The translations under genes were made by a program, and so were the position numbers. Under the pieces are notes generated by a model. That model was not told the DNA's origin. It did no database searches and was given only the letters and a program-made list of their open reading frames with translations. A stretch of DNA of 64,000 bases from Pengzhenrongella sicca. Its GTDB lineage: Bacteria > Actinomycetota > Actinomycetes > Actinomycetales > Cellulomonadaceae. The stretch lies in assembly GCF_017569225.1 (NCBI RefSeq), contig NZ_CP071868.1:1054001-1118000 (forward strand), given 5' to 3'. Shown here one piece after another: positions 53,316 to 60,311 of the stretch (position 1 is the stretch's first letter; every line of letters starts with the position of its first letter).

Positions 53316-54020
53316 ATGTCGACCGTCTCCCGCGGGCCCAGTGATCAGGTGGACGACGAACTGCTCGTCTTAACTGACCTGCCTGAAGGCTGGAACCTTC
53401 TCAGTCGTTCCCCGGGCAAGCGGCCCGAGGACGACAGTGGTGATCTCGACGCGGTGCTTGGCTACGTCGACCAGACTCTGACCGACCAGGAATCTCAAGC
53501 ACCGCCCGACCCTGATCAGAGAGACAGCGCCGGCGGCCGATGGCGCTACATCGAGCACGTCGGAACGAATACTCGGGTATACCTCCGGCTCCAGCGCCAG
53601 GGGATCGATGAGGAGATCCGCATCACCGGCGTCGTCTACCTACCCGGGCGACCCGGCGACCCGATCACCAGCCACCTCCTGCGCGAGCTACCAACGGCCC
53701 GGATCGAAGCCGCCATCAACAAGCGGCTCTTCGCCTCCTCACGCACCGCCACCGTCACAGGAGGCAAGGTCGAGCTGCCGAGCGGGCGCAAGGTCGCCGA
53801 ACGCGACCTGCTCAAACCACTCGGCAACCCGAAGCAGACCCCCGACTTCTACGAGCTCGTCGCGCTCCAGCACGGCCGACTCACCGCGAACGGCGACGTC
53901 AACCCCTCCGCGACCATGGCCGAACTCAGCGGCGTCGCGCTCAGCACCGCCCAAGGCTGGGTCGCCAAGGCTCGCACCTGCGGACTCCTCCCACCCGGAC
54001 GCCGAGGACGACCCGGATAG
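53316..54020 (+). CDS. element-associated helix-turn-helix protein, copy 2
   Basis: A 234-residue paralogue of the protein at 24,873-25,580. The N terminus (MSTVSRGPSDQVDDELLVL), the central RITGVVYLPGRPGDPITSHL block and the C-terminal helix-turn-helix (MAELSGVALSTAQGWVAKAR) with the GRRGRPG tail are conserved; differences cluster around residues 40-70 and 95-105. The leaderless promoter (TAGCCT seven bases before the ATG) is also kept. Two diverged copies in one island, each behind the same repeat, suggest that the protein belongs to the mobile unit itself. Confidence 0.6.
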   Translation: MSTVSRGPSDQVDDELLVLTDLPEGWNLLSRSPGKRPEDDSGDLDAVLGYVDQTLTDQESQAPPDPDQRDSAGGRWRYIEHVGTNTRVYLRLQRQGIDEEIRITGVVYLPGRPGDPITSHLLRELPTARIEAAINKRLFASSRTATVTGGKVELPSGRKVAERDLLKPLGNPKQTPDFYELVALQHGRLTANGDVNPSATMAELSGVALSTAQGWVAKARTCGLLPPGRRGRPG

Positions 54021-54063
54021 CGAAAAGACACGGTAGATAGCGACAGCTAAGGAGTTTGTGGGG

Positions 54064-54276
54064 TTACGCCTCGAGCGCCTTCAGCACCTGTGTCAACGAG
54101 GCGCGGTACTGCTGCTCGTCGAACTCGAACGGCCCGAAACCCGCGTAGTCGCGCTTGGGACGATGGGGCTGCGAGAACTGGTCCCACACGACGCTGGCGG
54201 CAGGAGGGCTCCTCGGAGTCGAGTGATCGGGCGACGGGGGAGTGGGGCACCTCAGGTGAGAGGTGTCGGTGCTCAA
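54064..54276 (-). CDS. hypothetical short protein or gene remnant (70 aa)
   Basis: A 70-residue minus-strand frame whose second half (QFSQPHRPKRDYAGFGPFEF, then DEQQYRASLTQVLKALEA) looks like a real conserved tail, while the first half is Ser/Pro-rich. No family is recognised and there is no strong ribosome binding site. It may be the end of a longer gene cut by repeat copy 5. Confidence 0.4.
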   Translation of the reverse strand: MSTDTSHLRCPTPPSPDHSTPRSPPAASVVWDQFSQPHRPKRDYAGFGPFEFDEQQYRASLTQVLKALEA

Positions 54277-54291
54277 GCTGGCCGGTCCCGT

Positions 54292-54405
54292 CTTGCACCC
54301 TCCCTTTCGTACGTTGGCGGGCGAGAGTTACCCCTCTCGGTCTCGCGGAGATTGAACGGGGGAGTGCACCCTTCCCCTATTCGTGCCAGGCTCACGGTGC
54401 TGTCG
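54292..54405 (+). repeat. attachment-like repeat, copy 5
   Basis: CTTGCACCCTCCCTTTCGT, TTGGCGGGCGAGAGTTACCC and CTCTCGG are followed by GGGGGAGTGCACCCTTCC and CCAGGCTCACGGTGCTGTC. The last part matches copy 2 but not copies 1, 3 and 4, so two subtypes of the repeat exist. Confidence 0.72.
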
Positions 54406-55087
54406 GTGGGGGGCGCGGTTGTAGCAAGAGTGGGGCGGTGGCCGGACCGGTCACGGCCTGCTGCGGCTCGTGTTCAGGGACCCCCGATCGCCGCTTATCG
54501 ACAGTCAAGCGTCCGGAGAAGATCACGGCACGAGCGTGGGTGATCAGGTAGTCGAGCTTGGCCAATAGAACGTGAAGTCCCCGGCGTACGCCTCTGTCGA
54601 ACTTGAGTCGGCAAGCAGCCGGGGTTTTTCTTTGCCCGCAGACAGCCGCCTGGTGTCGGAGTCGATCAGACGCCGAGGACCCCTCGGGTGAAGACGCGAT
54701 GACGGGGCGCGCCGCTCAGGCGGCGCGAGCGGCCGACTCGCCTGAGCCGAGCGTGCGCTCAGCGGTCGCCAGCCCGGCGCCGGCCACCGCTGCCGGGAGA
54801 TTGCGCACGGAGCGCAAGCAACGCTGCCGCCCGGTGACCGTCAACAGTCCCAGCCTGTCTGCGGCGACATCGAAGCCGTAGGAACCGCACAGACCCGACG
54901 TGTCGGTGTATCTAAACCCCCAGCAGATCTGCCTCGACCGCGGTAGTGCCGCGTTGCCGGACGGCCCAGCCGATACCGGCGCGAGGTCGGCGGCGGTGCA
55001 CAGCCCGTAGCGGCTGAAGACAGTTCGACGTGAGCGGCGGTCGACGTGTCTCATTACTGGGACCAGGCACCGTTCACAAGACATAGA
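54406..55087. other. 682 bp without a confident gene
   Basis: A minus-strand frame of 122 codons (54,716-55,084) and a plus-strand frame of 92 codons overlap it, but neither has a ribosome binding site or recognised family. A terminator-like stem lies at 54,579-54,629. Confidence 0.4.
54579..54629 (+). terminator. rho-independent terminator-like stem
   Basis: CCCCGGC (54,579-54,585) pairs with GCCGGGG (54,618-54,624), directly followed by TTTTTCTTT. The loop is long at 32 bases, and no gene with a known function ends just before it. Confidence 0.5.
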
Positions 55088-55168
55088 CTGAATGACTGGT
55101 TAAGTGACATTCAGGCGCTAGTCAGTGAGATTGCGCGAAGCCGTCACGTATTCGGCCGTATAAGTGAC
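55088..55168. other. candidate res site for the adjacent serine recombinase
   Basis: Two palindromic segments precede the recombinase gene: CTGAATG and CATTCAG (55,088-55,094 and 55,108-55,114), and a 26-base imperfect palindrome starting GTCACGTATTCGGCC and ending GTGAC (55,143-55,168). Repeated AGTGAC half-sites fit the arrangement of resolvase binding sites in front of tnpR-like genes. Confidence 0.55.
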
Positions 55169-55182
55169 AGGAGGAAGCAACC

Positions 55183-55797
55183 ATGCTCGTCGGCTACGCG
55201 CGTGTCTCGAAAGCAGATGGGTCACAGACCACCGATCCGCAACGAGACGCTCTCCTCCAGGCCGGCGTCGAGGACGAACGCCTCTACGAAGACAGGGCGT
55301 CCGGTCGGCGCGATGACCGTCCTGGTCTGGCTGAGTGCCTGAAGTCGCTTCGTGATGGCGACACGCTCGTGGTCTGGAAGCTCGACCGGCTCGGCCGAGA
55401 CTTGCACCACCTGGTCAACACCGTCCACGACCTCACTGCCCGCGGCATCGGCCTGAAGGTCCTCACCGGCCAGGGTGCGGCGATCGACACCACCACTGCG
55501 GCAGGCAAGCTCGTCTTCGGCATCTTCGCGGCCCTGGCCGAATTTGAGCGGGAGTTGATCTCCGAGCGCACGATCGCGGGCCTCGTCTCGGCGCGCGCCC
55601 GAGGACGAACCGGGGGCCGGCCGTTCACGATGACACCTGCGAAGGTACGACTCGCGATGGCCTCGATGGGAAAGCCTGACACCAAGGTCGCCGAACTCTG
55701 CAAGGAGCTCGGGGTCTCCCGGCAGACCCTCTACCGGCACGTCTCACCGACCGGCGAGGCACGACCGGACGGCATGCGAGTGCTCGCCCGCAAGTAG
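55183..55797 (+). CDS. serine recombinase (resolvase/invertase family)
   Basis: A 204-residue small serine recombinase. The catalytic domain has the nucleophile in LVGYARVSKAD (S9), the conserved Arg in DGDTLVVWKLDRLGRDL and the FGIFAALAEFERELISER helix; the C-terminal helix-turn-helix is KVAELCKELGVSRQTLYRHV. It resolves or inverts DNA at paired sites. A GGAGG box precedes the ATG, and a res-like region lies just upstream. No Tn3-type transposase is next to it, so it may be the remaining part of a transposon. Confidence 0.9.
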   Translation: MLVGYARVSKADGSQTTDPQRDALLQAGVEDERLYEDRASGRRDDRPGLAECLKSLRDGDTLVVWKLDRLGRDLHHLVNTVHDLTARGIGLKVLTGQGAAIDTTTAAGKLVFGIFAALAEFERELISERTIAGLVSARARGRTGGRPFTMTPAKVRLAMASMGKPDTKVAELCKELGVSRQTLYRHVSPTGEARPDGMRVLARK

Positions 55798-55837
55798 GGA
55801 CCCGCAGACGCTGCGTCACGGACCGGACGACCATCAC

Positions 55838-56002
55838 TTACGTGGCGCCCCCATACGAGAGCACAACGCCGTCGAACGCTCCTTGGCCCACCTCGAGCAA
55901 TGGCGAGGACTGGCGACTCCGTTCGACGAATTCGCGATCGTCCACTGCTCCGGGCGGGTCCAGCACGCCGCCATCGCCAGACGCAGCACTTCATCAACGA
56001 GC
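55838..56002 (+). mobile_element. IS5-type transposase, C-terminal remnant
   Basis: About 50 residues resemble the last helix of IS5-group transposases (NAVERSLAHLEQWRGLATPF, then DEFAIVHCSGRVQHAAIARR). No start, no DDE motif and no inverted repeats remain. Confidence 0.55.
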
Positions 56003-56003
56003 C

Positions 56004-57308
56004 CTAGTCGAGAACGGGTCCGTCCGTTGGTTCGGGCTGTTCGCCGGTCAGGCGTTCCATACGGTCGGCTTGGTACCGCCGCAGGAATTCTGTGTTGACC
56101 GACAGTCGGTCGACGACCTTCCACCGGTTGCCGACTTTCCCGAGCACGCCTCCAGCGCTAAACGGGAGGTGGTGGCGGTGAGCGTAGATCGCCCAGTCGT
56201 ACGCGACGCCGACGAGGTCAATGCCAACCCTGCGCGCCGCGCCCTCGACGTCCGCAAGGACGTGTACTTCTCCGGACTCAGCGCTGTCGCTCTCTTCCCG
56301 CGATAGCGACACGACCGGACCGATGACGTCGACAACGTCCGTCGGCTCGGTGTGCCGCTTCATGCGCTCGATCGTTGAGGGCATTCGCTCGACTTCCGTC
56401 GGCTCGAACACGATCTCCTGCGGCACGTCCGGCTCTTGGTCGAGCACGGGCGACCACTCGAACTTGAGGTCGAGGCTCGATGAGCCGGCCTGCGTCGCGA
56501 TCTCTTCCAGGGCTTCGACGATCGGAACCGTCATGCCGTTGTCCTGTGCTGTGTCAAGGTCGACGAAGTCGTCGCCACGCCGCAGGTGTCGACTCGTGAC
56601 GTCGAGGCTTCGGCTGAGGGTCGTCATGACTCGCCGAGTGAAGTCCATCTCAGATTGCGGTACTTGGACTGGCGGCGCTCCAGCAGGGAGATCCGCGATC
56701 TGCGGAACTTCCGAACGATCACTGATCAGTCGTTCCGGCGTGGCCAGGACGTCAGCGCCGCGCGTCGGTCGCTCGTGGAGCCGTGCCGCCACGGTAATGA
56801 TGAAGCTGCCGCGGCGGGTGTGGGCCATGCGCAGGTCTTCATTGAGGAACGTCGAGACGCGCTCGGATGTGCGCCCGGTGCCCTTCGCGTGCGGGTTGTT
56901 GGTGATGATTGCAGCGCTCTTGACCATCTTCTCGATGGCGTCGATGGTTGAGCTCGCCTGTCGGAGCGGGATCGTCCCATCCGAGTCGGAACTACGCACG
57001 CGGATGTAGAAGATGTCGGCGTGCGCACCGGCGACTCGCTCTGCCAACTCGGAAATCGACCAGTCGTACGTTCGCGCTACCCGCTCTGCTGCCTCAGCGA
57101 GACGACGGTCGAAGTCGACACTTTCAGCGTCCCGGGGGATGTGGACGACGGCCGCCGCTTGCGTTGCGCTGTCCGCGTGGACCCACGTCTCCCTGAACGG
57201 CAACTGCGAGTGCAGGGTCCAAGCCTGGATCGCGAGGAACTGGTGCAGCGATCGAGGGGCAAGGATGTCAGCGAAATCGTGGAAGTCGTCGAGCCAGGAC
57301 CTGGTCAT
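56004..57308 (-). CDS. hypothetical protein, second gene of a two-gene operon
   Basis: A 434-residue soluble protein of unknown family. The first half is alpha/beta with several Arg/His-rich segments (WVHADSATQAAAVVHIPRDA, then SERVSTFLNEDLRMAHTRRG); the second half has acidic linkers (PVLDQEPDVPQEIVFEPTEV) and a C-terminal domain with YDWAIYAHRHHLPF. It starts four bases inside the end of the upstream DUF4365-like gene (ATGA), so the two proteins are made together. The base composition is lower in G+C than the core. It may be the effector or adaptor of a small defence module. Confidence 0.58.
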   Translation of the reverse strand: MTRSWLDDFHDFADILAPRSLHQFLAIQAWTLHSQLPFRETWVHADSATQAAAVVHIPRDAESVDFDRRLAEAAERVARTYDWSISELAERVAGAHADIFYIRVRSSDSDGTIPLRQASSTIDAIEKMVKSAAIITNNPHAKGTGRTSERVSTFLNEDLRMAHTRRGSFIITVAARLHERPTRGADVLATPERLISDRSEVPQIADLPAGAPPVQVPQSEMDFTRRVMTTLSRSLDVTSRHLRRGDDFVDLDTAQDNGMTVPIVEALEEIATQAGSSSLDLKFEWSPVLDQEPDVPQEIVFEPTEVERMPSTIERMKRHTEPTDVVDVIGPVVSLSREESDSAESGEVHVLADVEGAARRVGIDLVGVAYDWAIYAHRHHLPFSAGGVLGKVGNRWKVVDRLSVNTEFLRRYQADRMERLTGEQPEPTDGPVLD

Positions 57309-57874
57309 GACCCGCTCCGCCAACGTGCAGCTTCACCCATGAGATCGAGAAGCACAGGGGTGGTCAACAGATTCGCGTACGGCAGATGGACCACGTGCGA
57401 ATCCTGGCCATGGGGAACCGGCGGCAGGTCCTGTCCGCGAAGGAAGTATGGCTGGCAGTAGGCGAGGAGTCCTTCGTCGGTCCAATCGAGCCAATGGCCG
57501 GGATGCTCGGGCACTACCACCACACACAGCGCTGCCATCGACCCCCGATTCGGCGCCGACAGGAGCCGCGACGTCCTGGCGTCGAGTGGCCACGCAACAT
57601 GATCGTCACGAAGCGCACGCTCCTGACCGGTGCATTTCATCTGCAGATCGAGACTCGGCCCCCACGTGTGCGGGCTGTAGTTGTGTGATGAGCTGAGGGT
57701 GACGTCGCGGCCGTCGTAGTCCATTTTCCACGTGCCCACGTCCAGGCCAGCGCTTGAGGCGAGCATCTCGATGACCGCGATGCTCAACCTCTCTTTGAGT
57801 CCCGACACGGGCGGGATGTCGTCCAGCAACTCATGCGTGTAGGGGCGGCCCGCTGCAGTTGCCCCGACTGACAT
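57305..57874 (-). CDS. DUF4365-like protein
   Basis: A 189-residue protein that resembles DUF4365, a restriction-endonuclease-like fold common in defence islands: an initial helix with KERLSIAVIEMLASSAGLDV, a strand with DYDGRDVTLSS and a following LDLQMKCTG, where Asp and the Q-x-K end would be nuclease-like catalytic positions. The C-terminal half (HPGHWLDWTDEGLLAYCQPY) is usual for the family. The ATG at 57,874 starts MSVGATAAGRPYTHEL. It leads the operon. Nuclease activity is an inference from the fold. Confidence 0.6.
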   Translation of the reverse strand: MSVGATAAGRPYTHELLDDIPPVSGLKERLSIAVIEMLASSAGLDVGTWKMDYDGRDVTLSSSHNYSPHTWGPSLDLQMKCTGQERALRDDHVAWPLDARTSRLLSAPNRGSMAALCVVVVPEHPGHWLDWTDEGLLAYCQPYFLRGQDLPPVPHGQDSHVVHLPYANLLTTPVLLDLMGEAARWRSGS

Positions 57875-57969
57875 GGCCAGCACGCTAGCGGATGATCCGG
57901 TCGCGCGGGCCCCCGTCACCCCAGTGACGTTCTGCCGCCTCGCGGAGCTGGAAGACCGAAGGGAGTCTC

Positions 57970-58006
57970 GTGCAAGCGACTTCGGACATCCGTGCAGGCG
58001 ACTTCG
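57970..58006 (+). repeat. two direct repeats of GTGCARGCGACTTCG, 22 bp apart
   Basis: GTGCAAGCGACTTCG (57,970-57,984) and GTGCAGGCGACTTCG (57,992-58,006) are repeated with a start-to-start distance of 22 bases, two helical turns. They lie about 150 bases upstream of the VbhA-type antitoxin gene and could be binding sites for a regulator of the Fic operon. Confidence 0.55.
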
Positions 58007-58112
58007 AGAACTGACAACGTCGACGTCGCCGGCACACGGCCGCCGACGAACCGAAACCCACCACCGAAACTCCGGCGCACCGAAACCGCCTCTAGACCGT
58101 TTCTGGTTGGCC

Positions 58113-58153
58113 CGGTAGACTGGTGCTCTGCCCAGGAGAGGGGGGGCCGCGAC
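58113..58153 (+). promoter_or_regulatory. probable promoter of the Fic operon
   Basis: TAGACT (58,116-58,121) is a good -10 box about 30 bases before the antitoxin GTG; the -35 region TTGGCC is close and poorly spaced. An AGGAGAG box follows as ribosome binding site. Confidence 0.45.
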
Positions 58154-58393
58154 GTGGCCACCAAGTTCGACGTCGAGGAGCGCTGGCCCGAGCTGTTTGC
58201 ACAGCTCGACGCGACCCAGCGCCGCGCGGTCGTGCAGTCCCTCGCCAGTGCGTGGCACGAGGGCTGGGAGCCCAACCGCGAGGACGTGGAGAACCTGACC
58301 GACGAGGCCCGCGGAGCGATCGATCGTGCGGAGTACCTGCGGCGGGTCGACGCGGCTGCCGAGCGGCGTCGCAAGGTCTCAGTCGCTAGTTGA
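58154..58393 (+). CDS. VbhA-like antitoxin
   Basis: A 79-residue helical protein with the Fic-inhibitory motif [S/T]xxxE[G/N] as SAWHEG (residues 32-37) in the sequence QRRAVVQSLASAWHEGWEPN. In class I Fic systems such as VbhA/VbhT, the Glu of this helix blocks ATP binding in the toxin. The GTG start follows AGGAGAG. Its stop overlaps the Fic start (TGATG), so antitoxin is made first and in excess, as expected for a type II toxin-antitoxin operon. Confidence 0.82.
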   Translation: MATKFDVEERWPELFAQLDATQRRAVVQSLASAWHEGWEPNREDVENLTDEARGAIDRAEYLRRVDAAAERRRKVSVAS

Positions 58394-59187
58394 TGGCCGC
58401 AGGGTTCGACACGTGGGAGTCGTACTTCTACCCGCCGCCCGATGCTGGCACGCTGCGCAACCTGCTCGACGAGCGCGACCCCGACGTGCTGCTCGTCAAG
58501 GAGTACGGGCGCGCCGCAGTGCGCCAGCGTGAGCTGTTGTCCGGCGCGGACGTGGCGATGGACCAAACGTACGACGCCGAGCACGTGCGCGCGATCCACC
58601 GGCACCTGTTCCAGGACGTCTATGAGTGGGCGGGGGAGTTCCGCAGCGTGAACATCTCAAAGGGCGTCGGGCGCGGGTTCGGTGACATCAAGACCGGAGA
58701 GGTCGACCGGCTGCTCGAGGACGCGCGGACGCGCGTGGTCGGCACCGACTGGTCACGGTTGGACCGCGAGGGGTTCGGGGAGAAGGCCGCGGTCGTGTTC
58801 GCCTACCTCAACCAGGCGCACCCGTTCCGGGAGGGCAACGGCCGGGCCGCCAAGGTGTTCATGGAGCACGTCGCGGAGCGCTCACGTTTCACCCTCGACT
58901 ACGGCCAGGTGAGCCCCGAGGTGTGGAACCAGGCGTCCCAGCTGAGCCAGCCCGACATGTTCGCCTACGACCCCGAGCCGGCCTCGCTGGTGCCGGTGTT
59001 CCGGGCGATCGCGCAGCCGCGCACGAACGGCCCGGCGGGCCTGCCGTCGACCCGCTCGGTGCTGCGGGCGTCCTACCCGCAGGCCGCCACCGAGGCGACC
59101 AGCCAACCGCCGCACACGGGGCCGCAGACGCGCCGCAGCGGCCCCTACATGCCCGGGCGCGGCAGCGGGCATGGGATGGGGGAGTGA
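58393..59187 (+). CDS. Fic family toxin (protein adenylyltransferase, VbhT-like)
   Basis: A 264-residue Fic domain protein. The active-site motif HPFREGNGRA (H143 to R151) is complete and fits HxFx(D/E)GNGRxxR. The flap contains EFRSVNISKGVGRGFGDIK, and the N-terminal helices match VbhT. Fic toxins transfer AMP to targets such as gyrase and topoisomerase IV. The 60 C-terminal residues are Pro/Thr/Gln-rich and probably disordered; they lack the BID transport domain of VbhT, so it is a cellular toxin rather than a translocated one. It is held inactive by the upstream antitoxin. Confidence 0.88.
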   Translation: MAAGFDTWESYFYPPPDAGTLRNLLDERDPDVLLVKEYGRAAVRQRELLSGADVAMDQTYDAEHVRAIHRHLFQDVYEWAGEFRSVNISKGVGRGFGDIKTGEVDRLLEDARTRVVGTDWSRLDREGFGEKAAVVFAYLNQAHPFREGNGRAAKVFMEHVAERSRFTLDYGQVSPEVWNQASQLSQPDMFAYDPEPASLVPVFRAIAQPRTNGPAGLPSTRSVLRASYPQAATEATSQPPHTGPQTRRSGPYMPGRGSGHGMGE

Positions 59188-59194
59188 GGCCGTC

Positions 59195-59773
59195 ATGAGC
59201 AACGTCGTGGGCTACGCGCGGGTGTCGACGCGTGAGCAGAACCCGGCCGCGCAGGAGGCCGAGCTGCATGCTGCCGGTGCGGTGCGGGTGTTCGTCGACC
59301 GGGGCGAGTCGAGCCGCGTCCGGGACCGCCCGCAGTGGCTCGCCTGCCTGGACTACTTGCGCGAGGGTGACACGCTCATGGTGCGCCGGCTCGATCGGGT
59401 CGCCGGCAGCGAGACGATGGCCATCGAGACCATCAACGAGCTGCACGCGCGCGGCGTAAATATCAAGTCCCTGACCGAGCCGGACATCGACACCACGACG
59501 CCGATGGGCCGTGCGCTGTTCGGGATCGTCGCGGTGTTCGCGCAGTTGCGTGCCGACACGATCCGCGACAACACCAAGCGCGGTCTGGCTCACGCCCGAG
59601 CGCACGGTCGTGTCGGCGGTCGGCCATCGGTGATGACCCCGGAGCGCACCGAGGCGGCGCTGCGGATGCGCGCGCAGGGCGACAGCATCGCCCAGATCGC
59701 ACGCGTGCTCGGAATCGGTGCATCCAGTGTCTCGCGCGCTCTGGCCAAGACCCAGGCCCCGGCGACCATCTGA
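59195..59773 (+). CDS. serine recombinase of the Fic operon
   Basis: A 192-residue resolvase-like protein with the nucleophile in VVGYARVSTREQN (S10), the conserved EGDTLMVRRLDRVAGSE segment and FGIVAVFAQLRADTIRDNTK, plus a C-terminal helix-turn-helix (SIAQIARVLGIGASSVSRAL). The ATG is seven bases after the Fic stop and follows GGGGGAGTGAGG, so it is probably co-transcribed with the toxin-antitoxin pair. A toxin-antitoxin next to a resolvase is common in plasmid-derived or transposon modules. It is only moderately similar to the recombinase at 55,183. Confidence 0.88.
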   Translation: MSNVVGYARVSTREQNPAAQEAELHAAGAVRVFVDRGESSRVRDRPQWLACLDYLREGDTLMVRRLDRVAGSETMAIETINELHARGVNIKSLTEPDIDTTTPMGRALFGIVAVFAQLRADTIRDNTKRGLAHARAHGRVGGRPSVMTPERTEAALRMRAQGDSIAQIARVLGIGASSVSRALAKTQAPATI

Positions 59774-59818
59774 GCGGTTCCATCGGCACTAGCCCATCTT
59801 CCCGATAGCGGCCAGCCA

Positions 59819-59900
59819 GCGCACGACAGCCCCTGTCCAGGGTGCGGCGTAGCCGCATCACGCAGTGACGCGAAGCGCCTTGACGGGGGGCTGTCGCGCG
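59819..59900. repeat. imperfect inverted repeat with a GACAGCCCC core
   Basis: GCGCACGACAGCCCC (59,819-59,833) and GGGGGGCTGTCGCGCG (59,885-59,900) pair with two mismatches around a 51-base loop, about 46 bases after the recombinase stop. It may end the Fic operon transcript or be a transposon end. Confidence 0.45.
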
Positions 59901-60311
59901 TGAGGATCGAAGCTGCGGGGGAGAGGGGTGCCACGCACCCCCACCCCGGCCGTGCACGGGCACGCACTCGCCCGACAGGGGCGCGCGTGCGGCCGGTGAC
60001 GGTGCAAGAGGCCGACGACGGGACGGTCGCAGACTGACCGCGCCCGGTGCCGCTGGGGTGGTGGCTGTGGGTGCACACTCGACGTCGTGCGCAGGCCTCC
60101 TCCTGGACGTTCGGTGTGGTCCATCGCGATTGGCGGCACCCGTGCCGGCGGCCAAGTGAGCAGCGGCAGGTCGTCGACCACAGCTCGGCCCTGTACTTAG
60201 ACGATCGTCTTCGTACGCCTCGGCGTGAGACGCACGCCAGACGATCAGACGTCGATCTCGCGAGAACATCGCTCCCCAGACCGACGGCGAACGCCTTGTC
60301 GCAGGGTCGGG
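59901..60311. other. 411 bp without a supported gene
   Basis: Short frames on both strands have no ribosome binding site or family match. The stretch lies between the stop of the recombinase gene and the stop of the ABC permease gene, so it needs to carry only terminators. Confidence 0.45.

Noticed and set aside
54716-55084. Minus-strand frame of 122 codons
   Set aside because: No ribosome binding site, no family, and an equally good plus-strand frame overlaps it.
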